DNA of 8,033 nucleotides from Campylobacteraceae bacterium (lineage in GTDB: Bacteria; Campylobacterota; Campylobacteria; Campylobacterales; Sulfurospirillaceae): the NCBI GenBank assembly GCA_027055635.1, contig JALUMZ010000214.1:1-8033 (forward strand), read 5' to 3'. Position 1 is the first letter of the stretch; the number at the start of each line of letters is the position of its first letter. Of this stretch, positions 1-6,991 are shown piece after piece. Below the pieces are notes generated by a model. It did not search any database and was not told where the DNA came from. It was given only the letters and a program-made list of their open reading frames with translations. The position numbers and the translations under genes are program-made.

Positions 1-197
1 TTCTAAACTCTTTTCATAAGACTTCTATCTTATTTTGTTTAAAGTAAGTACCTAACCAGTGCGGATTTTTATTTGATATGCAAAAAGAAAAAATAACCAA
101 GGAAGAGTTGATAAAACAACTAAATCTTAAAGAAAAAGTAAATACTACATTAGCTCCGCCTCAAGGCTTATATCTTTCAAAAATATATTATGATTAA
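1..197 (+). CDS. truA: tRNA pseudouridine synthase A, C-terminal end (partial, frame disturbed)
   Basis: This is the tail of TruA, which makes pseudouridine at positions 38-40 of the tRNA anticodon arm. The open frame runs from base 48 to the TAA at 195-197. It ends in residues APPQGLYLSKIYYD, the usual TruA C-terminus (a proline pair followed by GLYL and a short strand), preceded by a lysine-rich helix, ITKEELIKQLNL. The rest of the gene lies left of the window. Upstream of base 48 the frame is closed by TAA at 45-47. A different frame at about 20-52 gives DFYLILFKVS, which resembles the preceding TruA strand, so one or more small indels seem to break the gene within the first 60 bases. This could be real decay or sequence error at a contig end. 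The stop codon overlaps the stop of the convergent minus-strand gene (194-196). The family call for the tail is fairly sure; the state of the gene is not. Confidence 0.72.
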
Positions 198-1417
198 CTC
201 TTTTTAGATATAAAAACTTCTTTAATATCTCCATATAGAGTTTCATTATTATATATAGATGTTGGATTTTTTACTACAGTTTTATGGTTTGGATCAAAAA
301 TAAACATATCTGAATCATATCCAACTTCAATCTTACCTTTGTGTTTTAAATTTAAAATTTTAGATGGATTCAAAGAGCAAACATTCATCAGTGAAGCTAG
401 AGAAAAATTCTCTTTTTTTACTAAAAAAGTATAGGCAAGTTTGAAAAATTCTTCGATTGCTCCTATACCAAAATGAGCATCCCAAAAAGCTACATCTTTA
501 TACAAAACTGATTTTGGGGAATGAAAAGATGTAAGAATATCTATATTTCCAGATATTAGTTCTTGTAGCAGTTTTTTTCTCTCACTTTCGTCTCTTAGAG
601 GAGGTAAAATTTTTGCATAAGTATTAAAACCATCACAACTTGTATCATTCTTGATAAGATGATGGATACTCACTTCACTGTATATATTTTTAGAATATTT
701 TTTTATATTATTTATGATATCTAATGATCTTTTGGTTGATACCGTTTGAAATACAACTGTACAATCCATCTCAAATGACAATTCAGCAACTTTTGCAACA
801 TCTGAACTTTCTGAAAATTTTGATATGCCTGAGAGACCCAACTTGGAAGATATATCCCCCTCATTTACGAGACCTAAATCATCTAGGTTAGGATCATAAC
901 AGAAACAAAAAAGAGGTCTGTTTTTCATCTGTGCATATTGCATACCTCTTTTTAGTAAGTTTGAATTTATATCTGAGTTAGCCCATATAGCAGCTGCTCC
1001 ATTGTTGATCAGAGTTGCTATATTGTTTAATTTGTCATTTTCTTCATTTGTTAACGGTGCCGTTACTTTTAGATCTATTATAGACTCATCAAATGTACTT
1101 TTCAAAAAATCAAGAAGAGTAGAACTATCTAATCTAGGTGTAAAGTCTGAAAGGATAACTACGGTTGTTACAGCCCCTTTTTTTGCACTTTTGGAGAGTT
1201 TATCAAGATTTGTTTTACTTAAAACACTGTTTGCAAGTTTCACATTTAAATCAACCAATCCCGGAAGTAAATAGCATCCCTTTGCATCATAAACTCTATA
1301 TTCTTCAAGAACTTTAATGCTATCTTCGATTTTTAAGATCCTATTTTTATCAAACAGTACATCCTTTTTTATAAAATTATCGCCATTAATAATCATTGCA
1401 TTTTTAACTAATCTCAT
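194..1417 (-). CDS. Dihydroorotase-like protein without metal-binding residues (PyrC2/PyrX type)
   Basis: A 407-residue member of the amidohydrolase/dihydroorotase family, full length for the long (class I-like) type. The family outline is clear: an N-terminal beta domain with LLPGLVDL at 50-57, SSKLGLSGI at 190-198, IHHL at 251-254, PPLR at 272-275, and a C-terminal strand domain with GKIEVGYDSDMFIFDP at 361-376. The catalytic residues are mostly replaced. The HxH that should follow PGLVDL is N58-V-K60, and the usual TDHAPH near the C-terminus reads SFHSPK (297-302), losing the Asp and the last His. The usual HxED-like site reads FCFCYD (170-175). It is therefore probably not an active dihydroorotase. 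Non-catalytic homologues such as Pseudomonas PyrX hold aspartate carbamoyltransferase together, so a PyrB-scaffolding role is a reasonable inference. Its ATG lies two codons after the gpsA stop, in the same frame. The Shine-Dalgarno AAGG (1424-1427) sits in the last gpsA codons, so translation is probably coupled. Confidence 0.92.
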   Translation of the reverse strand: MRLVKNAMIINGDNFIKKDVLFDKNRILKIEDSIKVLEEYRVYDAKGCYLLPGLVDLNVKLANSVLSKTNLDKLSKSAKKGAVTTVVILSDFTPRLDSSTLLDFLKSTFDESIIDLKVTAPLTNEENDKLNNIATLINNGAAAIWANSDINSNLLKRGMQYAQMKNRPLFCFCYDPNLDDLGLVNEGDISSKLGLSGISKFSESSDVAKVAELSFEMDCTVVFQTVSTKRSLDIINNIKKYSKNIYSEVSIHHLIKNDTSCDGFNTYAKILPPLRDESERKKLLQELISGNIDILTSFHSPKSVLYKDVAFWDAHFGIGAIEEFFKLAYTFLVKKENFSLASLMNVCSLNPSKILNLKHKGKIEVGYDSDMFIFDPNHKTVVKNPTSIYNNETLYGDIKEVFISKKS

Positions 1418-1420
1418 CTC

Positions 1421-2305
1421 TTACCTTAATAAATCTTTTAAGCTTAATCTTGGATTTTTTCCGTGAAGAACTTTTTTAACCTCACTGGCAATTGGCGTAT
1501 ATATATCTTCTTTGATACTCAATGTCAAAATCGCATCGGTTGTAAAAACTCCTTCCGCTACTTCACCTAACTCTTCAAGAATTTTATCTATCTCTTCACC
1601 TCTTGCCAGAGCTAACCCGACTCTAAAGTTTCTAGATAATTCACTAGAAGCGGTTAAAAATAGATCGCCAGCCCCGCTAAGTCCTAAAAAAGTCTCTTCT
1701 CTAGCTCCAAAATGAGCACCAAATCTGCTCATCTCTATCAATCCTCTTGCCATCAAACTAGCTCTAGCATTATTTCCAAGATTGAGTCCTGTGCAAATAC
1801 CACTAGCAATAGCCAGTACATTTTTATATGCACCACAAATTTCTGCACCTACAACATCATCACTAATGTATGTTTTTATAAAATCAGGAAAAAATCTTGA
1901 AAAATCTTCTGACAACTTTTCATTTTTAGAGTTAATAACAATTGCTGTTGGCAAGGATTTCATAACTTCGCTCGCAAAAGATGGACCTGATAGAAAAGCA
2001 AGATTTTCCTCTGGAATATAGTGTGAAAAAATCTCATTTAGAAATTTACCACTCCTTTTTTCAATCCCTTTTGCAGCAACTAAAATTTTTTGCCCGCTAA
2101 AAGTAAAATATTTATCCAGCCAACAATTGATCTCTTGGGCAGGAATTGCAAAGACTAGATAGTTACATTTTAGTGCTTCACTTAAAGAGACAAAATTTTC
2201 AATATCTCTTTTATGTCTTGATGTGATCAGGCATGTGGATTTCTTAGAAATTGCAAACTTAAGAGCAGTTCCCCATTTCCCTGCGCCAACTACTGCTATT
2301 TCCAT
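1421..2305 (-). CDS. gpsA: Glycerol-3-phosphate dehydrogenase [NAD(P)+]
   Basis: A cytoplasmic enzyme that reduces dihydroxyacetone phosphate to sn-glycerol 3-phosphate, the backbone for phospholipids. At 294 residues it is shorter than E. coli GpsA (about 339), as is common in Campylobacterota. The N-terminal Rossmann loop is GAGKWGTAL (7-15). Further hallmarks are AAKGIE (77-82), LSGPSFASEV (105-114), the catalytic-lysine segment CGAYKNVLAIASG (157-169, K161), and LSGAGDLFLTASS (209-221) with D214, followed by SRNFRVG (224-230), the substrate-binding Arg-Asn. EVAEGVFTT (248-256) matches the C-terminal helical domain. No key residue looks lost. The ATG overlaps the end of the upstream RCK gene by 10 bases, and a good Shine-Dalgarno GAGGA (2312-2316) lies 6 bases ahead of it, which supports this start. 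It is the fourth gene of the tight gatB-to-pyrC-like run. Confidence 0.97.
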   Translation of the reverse strand: MEIAVVGAGKWGTALKFAISKKSTCLITSRHKRDIENFVSLSEALKCNYLVFAIPAQEINCWLDKYFTFSGQKILVAAKGIEKRSGKFLNEIFSHYIPEENLAFLSGPSFASEVMKSLPTAIVINSKNEKLSEDFSRFFPDFIKTYISDDVVGAEICGAYKNVLAIASGICTGLNLGNNARASLMARGLIEMSRFGAHFGAREETFLGLSGAGDLFLTASSELSRNFRVGLALARGEEIDKILEELGEVAEGVFTTDAILTLSIKEDIYTPIASEVKKVLHGKNPRLSLKDLLR

Positions 2306-2985
2306 AATTTATCCTCAAGAAGCCCTATATCTTTTTTACTTCCTAAAACAACTATGATATCTCCGGCATCTAGTTTATGATTTATCCCTTTTGCAAAAAA
2401 GATAAATTTTTCGCCCAAGTCTTTATCTAACATGCCTAAAAAAATAAGATTTATATCTTGTTTTATGTCTATATCGTTCAAATATACGCCATCCCAAGCA
2501 GATCCTTTGGGTATCTCTATTTCTGATATAGATATTTTGTTTTTTAAGGCTGAAAGCTGGTTTAATACTTTGGATACTTTTGGTTTTTGTATGATTCTAT
2601 AAGCCTTGGCAGCACCAACATCATAAGGGCTGATGGTACGATTTGCTCCGGCTAAAATCATCTTCTTTTCATCTTCTTTTTTCAAAATTTTTGTTAAAAT
2701 TTTTAGATTTTTATCGATATTTCTAGCTGATAGTGTAACAAAAAGGTTGAGACTATCATCATCACTGACACAAAAAAGAACTTCTGCACCATTGCCAATA
2801 CCAACCTCTATTAAAATTTTATCATCTTTAAAAGATGTATGTCTTGCAAAAAAACCCTCTTCGTTTGCAAGAGCAACCAGCAGTGGATTTTCATCGATTA
2901 TTGTCACTTCGTATTCATCGTTTAAAAGTAATTTTGCTATTTCTCGACCAGTCTTTGAGTAACCAAAGAGAACAATTTTTCTCAT
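2296..2985 (-). CDS. Stand-alone RCK/TrkA-type potassium regulatory protein
   Basis: A 229-residue soluble protein with an N-terminal TrkA-N (RCK-N, Rossmann) domain at about 1-140 and a TrkA-C (RCK-C) domain at about 150-229. The nucleotide loop reads GYSKTG (8-13), with Ser in place of the second Gly of GxGxxG. An acidic D31 stands at the end of the second strand (VTIIDE), as expected for NAD(H)-type binding. AGANRTISPYDVGAAK (112-127) is the typical RCK helix-strand segment. RCK proteins bind nucleotides or ions and gate K+ channels or Trk/Ktr transporters. There is no trkH/ktrB-like gene in the window. Its start overlaps the stop of the channel gene by 4 bases (ATGA) and has an AAGG at 2994-2997. 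I infer that it acts on that channel, perhaps as a second gating subunit. A TrkA partner for a Trk transporter encoded elsewhere is the main alternative. Confidence 0.9.
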   Translation of the reverse strand: MRKIVLFGYSKTGREIAKLLLNDEYEVTIIDENPLLVALANEEGFFARHTSFKDDKILIEVGIGNGAEVLFCVSDDDSLNLFVTLSARNIDKNLKILTKILKKEDEKKMILAGANRTISPYDVGAAKAYRIIQKPKVSKVLNQLSALKNKISISEIEIPKGSAWDGVYLNDIDIKQDINLIFLGMLDKDLGEKFIFFAKGINHKLDAGDIIVVLGSKKDIGLLEDKLWK

Positions 2986-4535
2986 AATAATTGCCTTGCC
3001 ACTTCATCTTTTATTTTAAATATATCTTTTTCCTCACCAATTAATACTATAGAATCATCTTTTTGAAATCTGTATTCATGATGGTGGGGATTGAAAACAA
3101 ACTTCTCTTTACCACTCTCTTTTAAAATAGCTATGATAGTAACACCTAATTTATCTAATCCTATTTGGGTTATAGTTTTTCCTATATAGTCACTACCCTC
3201 CAAAATATCAATCTCATCTATTGTTATAGACTCCTTTTGTACGAGTATATTATCAATCGCATCAAATTTAACAGAATTTCCTATGTATTCAACTGCTACT
3301 TCAGCAACCGTTTGATATGGAAAAATTACATGATCAGCTTTTGCTATATGAAATTTTTTGATATTTTCATAACTATTTGCTCTAGCAATAATGCCTATTT
3401 TATCTGTTTTTGCCTTTATACTTAAGAGAATAGATAGATTTAGTGCATCATTATTCGTTGTTAGTACAACTTTTTTTACATCATTTTTAAAAACTATGTT
3501 ATTTACAGTATCGTAACTAGAAGCATCTGCATGCATATAAAGGTAGTCAAACTCTTTTGCTTTTTCAAGATTTTCATCTGATATGTCAACTACTATAAAT
3601 TTTTTGTGCCCCTTTTTTAATTGAGCAGCTAATATCTGTCCCATCCTACCAAAACCAAAAATAACAATTAAATTTGTCATTTTGCCAATTTGCGATAAAA
3701 CTTTACCTTCTCTGACAACAGACATCTTTTCAGAAAGTGCGTTTGTTACAACTGAAGTTGATAGAACAAGGATGAGAAAACCGCCACCAACTAGAAAAAC
3801 CGTTATAACTTTGCCTGTTAGGGTTACAGGGGTTATATCACCATACCCCACAGTTGTAATTGTTATAACAGACCAATATATCGTATCTAAAAAAGAGTGA
3901 ATTTTTGGATTTTCTCCACCGCCCTCAAAAACATACATGATAGTAGATGACATAAATACAGCAAACAGGCCTAAAAGAAGAAGAAAATTTAGCTCAAACT
4001 TCTTGTCTTTAATAACTTTAAAAAAAGAGTTTAAACTCTTTGTGTATCTAAATATCTTAAAAAGTCTAAATATTAAAAATATTCTTAAAATTCTAAGAGG
4101 TCTATATGTAGGTAAAATTGCCAATAGATCAATTATTGACATGGGGGAAAATATATATTGTAATTTTTGTTGAAAAATTATCTTTAAAATAGTTGAGAGT
4201 TTTGGTTTTTCCTCTAACTCTAATTTTCTCTCATGATATTTGATGATTCTAAGCCTCAAATTTGCACTTATCCAAAATCTACCAATCCATTCAAATATAA
4301 AAACAGAAACCGCTATATTTTCCATCACTTCAAAATGATAAGGCAGATGATGTTCTATGTCATATATAAGTATAGATACTGTTAGAAGTACTAAAAATAT
4401 GATAAAAATATCAAAATATGGCTTAATCTTTGACCTAGGATTTTCTAGTAAATTATATATGGCGGTTTTTACCCTTTTGTACCTTTTGGATGACTCTAAA
4501 AAATATGCAAAAGAGACAATTAACCTAGCCAACAT
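2982..4535 (-). CDS. Six-helix potassium channel with C-terminal RCK domains
   Basis: A 517-residue inner-membrane K+ channel. Predicted helices are S1 about 41-60, S2 about 68-88 (E82, R86), S3 about 130-144 (D136), S4 about 145-163, S5 about 180-204 and S6 about 243-267. S4 carries basic residues at every third position (R145, R148, R151, R157, K160, R163), the pattern of a voltage sensor. S2 and S3 acids could pair with them. The selectivity filter is TTVGYGD (227-233) with the pore helix WSVITI before it. The cytoplasmic half has an RCK-N Rossmann domain with GFGRMG (294-299) and D317 at the end of strand two, then an RCK-C domain at about 436-517. It should carry K+ selectively, with gating by voltage and/or RCK ligands; the direction and ligand cannot be read from sequence. 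The ATG is two codons beyond the gatB stop, in the same frame. Only a weak GAG-like Shine-Dalgarno is present, so it probably depends on gatB translation. The next gene is a separate RCK protein. Confidence 0.95.
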   Translation of the reverse strand: MLARLIVSFAYFLESSKRYKRVKTAIYNLLENPRSKIKPYFDIFIIFLVLLTVSILIYDIEHHLPYHFEVMENIAVSVFIFEWIGRFWISANLRLRIIKYHERKLELEEKPKLSTILKIIFQQKLQYIFSPMSIIDLLAILPTYRPLRILRIFLIFRLFKIFRYTKSLNSFFKVIKDKKFELNFLLLLGLFAVFMSSTIMYVFEGGGENPKIHSFLDTIYWSVITITTVGYGDITPVTLTGKVITVFLVGGGFLILVLSTSVVTNALSEKMSVVREGKVLSQIGKMTNLIVIFGFGRMGQILAAQLKKGHKKFIVVDISDENLEKAKEFDYLYMHADASSYDTVNNIVFKNDVKKVVLTTNNDALNLSILLSIKAKTDKIGIIARANSYENIKKFHIAKADHVIFPYQTVAEVAVEYIGNSVKFDAIDNILVQKESITIDEIDILEGSDYIGKTITQIGLDKLGVTIIAILKESGKEKFVFNPHHHEYRFQKDDSIVLIGEEKDIFKIKDEVARQLL

Positions 4536-4541
4536 AAGTAT

Positions 4542-5966
4542 TTAACTCAACTGTTTTTTCAAAAGTTCATTAACTTTTGCAGGATTTGCCTTGCCACGAC
4601 TCGCTTTCATAACCTGTCCTACGAAGAAGCCAAAAAGTTTCTCTTTTCCATTTTTGTATTGCTCGACTTTATCACTATTTGAAGAGATTATGTCATCTAT
4701 CATGGCTTGTATCGCACCATCATCGCTTACCTGTTTTAATCCTAACTTTTCTATCGCCTCATCAACACTTAGACTATTTTTCATAAGATAATCAAGCACA
4801 TCTTTGGCCGCCTTTGCACTTATAGTGGAGTCCTCTATCCTTTTAACAAGAGTTGCTAATTTTTTAGAATCAACAGGAGATGTTAAGAGAGTCACACCCT
4901 CTTTAAGTCTTGCTTGAAGCTCGCCTGTAAGCCATATAGTGCTTAATTTTGCTCCCGCACCCTCTTTGATCATATCTTCAAAAAATCTAGCCATTTCAAC
5001 CGTACTGGTGATAACTGATGCATCATACTCTTTTATACCGCACTCTTTGATGAGTCTTGTCCTTTTAGCGTCTGGAAGTTCTGGTATCTTTTTGCACTCC
5101 TCCATCATCTCATCAGGAATTACAACAGGCAAGAGATCTGGATCAGGAAAGTATCTATACTCTGCACTATCCTCTTTGCCTCTCATGCTTTTTGTTACCC
5201 CTTTTTCTGTATCAAAAAGCCTTGTCTCTTGTACCACTTCTGTTTCATAGTTACCATCTTCCCATGCATCTGTTTGCCTCTGTATCTCAAATTCTATCGC
5301 TTTTTGTATAAACTTAAAGGAGTTTAGGTTTTTTATCTCCGCTCTTGTATATAGTTTATCCTCCCCTTTTGGGCGAATAGAGATATTTACATCACATCTA
5401 AAGCTACCCTCTTGCATATTTGCATCACTGATATTTAAATACCTTACTATTGCATGAAGTTTTTTTAGATATCTTATGGCTTCATCCCCACTTCTCATGT
5501 CAGGCTCACTCACAATTTCAAGCAGAGGAGTACCAGCACGATTTAAGTCAACATGACTAAAGAGACCTTGATGTATATTTTTTCCTGCATCCTCTTCTAG
5601 ATGTGCCCTAGTTACACCGATTCTCTTGGTACTACCGTCATCAAAATCTATGACTACTTCACCACCCTCCACAATAGGAATCTCAAACTGACTAATCTGA
5701 TATCCTTTTGGCAAATCAGGATAAAAATAATTTTTTCTATTAAATATTGATTTTTTATGAACTTTTGCATTTATAGCAGTACCAAATGCTATGGCTTTTT
5801 TCACTGCTTCAATATTTAGTACAGGTAAAGCTCCAGGCAGTGCCAAACAAACCGGACATACATTTGTATTTGGTTCATCACCAAAACTGGTAGGACAAGA
5901 GCAAAATATCTTTGTTTTTGTATTTAACTGAACATGAACCTCTAAACCAATGATAACTTCAAACAT
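4542..5966 (-). CDS. gatB: Aspartyl/glutamyl-tRNA(Asn/Gln) amidotransferase subunit B
   Basis: Subunit B of the GatCAB complex, which converts Glu-tRNA(Gln) and/or Asp-tRNA(Asn) to the amide forms using ATP and ammonia from GatA. At 474 residues it is full length. Hallmarks are EVIIGLEVHVQL (3-14), a CxC...CxxC zinc-type cluster (C22, C24, C37, C40), RKNYFYPDLPKGYQISQ (77-93), HLEEDAGK (122-129), LNRAGTPLLEIVSEPD (141-156), QEGSFRCDVNIS (185-196) and EYRYFPDPDLLP (269-280). A C-terminal YqeY-like tRNA-binding domain follows, ending in GFFVGQVMKASRGKANP (446-462). All core motifs look intact. The complex is generally needed in Campylobacterota, which lack a normal glutaminyl-tRNA synthetase in many species. 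gatA and gatC are not in the window. A good Shine-Dalgarno AAAGG (5975-5979) lies 8 bases before the ATG. It is the first gene of the tight run that continues through the channel, RCK, gpsA and pyrC-like genes. Confidence 0.98.
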   Translation of the reverse strand: MFEVIIGLEVHVQLNTKTKIFCSCPTSFGDEPNTNVCPVCLALPGALPVLNIEAVKKAIAFGTAINAKVHKKSIFNRKNYFYPDLPKGYQISQFEIPIVEGGEVVIDFDDGSTKRIGVTRAHLEEDAGKNIHQGLFSHVDLNRAGTPLLEIVSEPDMRSGDEAIRYLKKLHAIVRYLNISDANMQEGSFRCDVNISIRPKGEDKLYTRAEIKNLNSFKFIQKAIEFEIQRQTDAWEDGNYETEVVQETRLFDTEKGVTKSMRGKEDSAEYRYFPDPDLLPVVIPDEMMEECKKIPELPDAKRTRLIKECGIKEYDASVITSTVEMARFFEDMIKEGAGAKLSTIWLTGELQARLKEGVTLLTSPVDSKKLATLVKRIEDSTISAKAAKDVLDYLMKNSLSVDEAIEKLGLKQVSDDGAIQAMIDDIISSNSDKVEQYKNGKEKLFGFFVGQVMKASRGKANPAKVNELLKKQLS

Positions 5967-6032
5967 CTATAAAACCTTTATATCTAGCTTCAAAAAAGCC
6001 TATTAATTGTCTTATTTTATCATTTATTTCTT
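5967..6032 (-). promoter_or_regulatory. Intergenic gap ahead of gatB with possible promoter
   Basis: A 66-base, very AT-rich gap between the 91-residue membrane protein gene and gatB. It is one of only two places in the window where a promoter could lie outside genes. Read on the minus strand, TAAAAT at 6019-6014 is a possible -10 box (5 of 6 to TATAAT), about 47 bases ahead of the gatB ATG. No convincing -35 is seen, which is usual in Campylobacterota. The Shine-Dalgarno AAAGG is at 5975-5979. No real terminator is visible, so read-through from atpB is also possible. The promoter call rests on a short motif only. Confidence 0.25.
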
Positions 6033-6308
6033 TTAACTGTCCTTACGACTTTTCTCTAAAAGTTGTTCAAGTAGTTTGGTATGCTTTTTTAACTCTTTTA
6101 GTTTATCTATTTGTATCTGAGCTATCTCAAAAATAACTACAAAAAACAGTCCTACCAATGCACCTAAAAAAGCAGCAATAAGTGCGATAAATAGACCTGA
6201 GTGATATAGAGCTATAAAAGATGAAGTGAAGCCTACAAAAACAAGTGCCCAGGAAGCGCCTTGCAGTAGGCTTAGTAATTTTTCAAAAAAGTTATGTTTA
6301 TCTTTCAA
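6033..6308 (-). CDS. Small two-helix membrane protein behind atpB, TTG start
   Basis: A 91-residue protein I cannot name. It has a short basic N-terminus, two predicted membrane helices (about 17-35 and 38-60) joined by a very short turn, and a charged helical tail (61-91, rich in Lys, Glu and Leu) that may form a coiled coil in the cytoplasm. The start is TTG (6306-6308). An in-frame TAA stands directly before it (6309-6311) and there is no internal ATG, so TTG is the first possible start and the only good one. Only five bases separate the frame from the atpB stop, so translation is probably coupled to atpB; the Shine-Dalgarno is weak. I recall a similar small membrane protein near atpB in Campylobacter, which suggests conserved linkage. 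An AtpI-like role in ATP synthase assembly is possible from position and topology, but no AtpI sequence motif is evident. Confidence 0.82.
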   Translation of the reverse strand: MKDKHNFFEKLLSLLQGASWALVFVGFTSSFIALYHSGLFIALIAAFLGALVGLFFVVIFEIAQIQIDKLKELKKHTKLLEQLLEKSRKDS

Positions 6309-6313
6309 TTATC

Positions 6314-6991
6314 TTAGTGCTCTTCGCTTATTAAAACTGCGCCAGCAAGATAAACATAGGTCAAAATCATAAAGATAAATGTTTGAAGCATTGCAGAAAA
6401 AGTCATCAATGCAAAACCGGGAAGTGGAGCAACCCAAGGGGCCAGCATAAGTAAAACTGCGACAAAAAGATCATCACCTTTTATATTTCCAAACAATCGA
6501 AATGATAAAGATATGATTCTTGATAGATGAGATACTATCTCGATAGGAAACATCAAAGGAGCTAGGATTTTTAATGGTCCCATAAAGTGACCAAAATATT
6601 TAAAGAAGCCATTAACTCTGATACCTTCAAAATTATAATACAAAAACACTATCAAAGCCAAAGGAAGAGTCATGTTTATATTGCCTGATGGTGGCTCAAA
6701 TCCAGGAATAATCTCCATAATATTTGCAAAGAAGATAAGAAGACCAAGAGTAGCAACCAATGGAAGATATTTTCTTGCTAATTTTTCACCTATAACATCT
6801 TTTCCCATGAAAATCACACCATCCAAAAATGATTCCATCACATTTTGACAGCCTTTTGGAACTAATTGCATAGATTTAGTAGCCAACTTTGCGACACTAA
6901 AAGCCAATATGGCTGCTAACAAGATATGTGAGATAAACAGATAACTGTGATTATGACTTGCAATACCCAAAAATGTAAAAACTTCATTCAT
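6314..6991 (-). CDS. atpB: F0F1 ATP synthase subunit a
   Basis: The membrane stator subunit that forms the proton half-channels against the c-ring. At 225 residues it is slightly short for the family, like other Campylobacterota forms. Predicted helices lie at about 19-37, 75-95, 105-123, 140-169, 176-196 and 200-221. The segment SLSFRLFGN (161-169) holds the essential Arg (R165, equivalent to E. coli Arg210). MLQTFIFMILTYVYL (201-215) holds Q203, equivalent to E. coli Gln252. The early PKGCQNVMES (45-54) is the usual loop between the first helices. The rest of the ATP synthase operon is absent here, which fits the split arrangement known in Campylobacterota. The Shine-Dalgarno AAAGGA (7000-7005) lies 8 bases before the ATG and supports this start. 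It is followed 5 bases later by the small membrane protein gene. Confidence 0.97.
   Translation of the reverse strand: MNEVFTFLGIASHNHSYLFISHILLAAILAFSVAKLATKSMQLVPKGCQNVMESFLDGVIFMGKDVIGEKLARKYLPLVATLGLLIFFANIMEIIPGFEPPSGNINMTLPLALIVFLYYNFEGIRVNGFFKYFGHFMGPLKILAPLMFPIEIVSHLSRIISLSFRLFGNIKGDDLFVAVLLMLAPWVAPLPGFALMTFSAMLQTFIFMILTYVYLAGAVLISEEH

Noticed and set aside
143..165. GCCT...AGGC hairpin as a truA terminator
   Set aside because: It lies inside the conserved coding tail of TruA, its loop is too small and no T-run follows.
1002..1274. Plus-strand open frame inside the dihydroorotase-like gene
   Set aside because: It is antisense to a well-supported gene, its translation has no recognisable motif, and it has no Shine-Dalgarno. 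The same applies to the plus-strand frames at 1512-1715, 2633-2962, 3165-3425, 3682-3900 and 4939-5250.
194..1417. Annotating this gene as an active dihydroorotase pyrC
   Set aside because: The HxH and the Asp/His of the TDHAPH loop are replaced, so the usual zinc chemistry is not supported.
5988..6003. Possible terminator hairpin ahead of gatB (GCTT/AAGC around a T-rich loop)
   Set aside because: The stem is only four base pairs and no T-run follows it in the direction of transcription.
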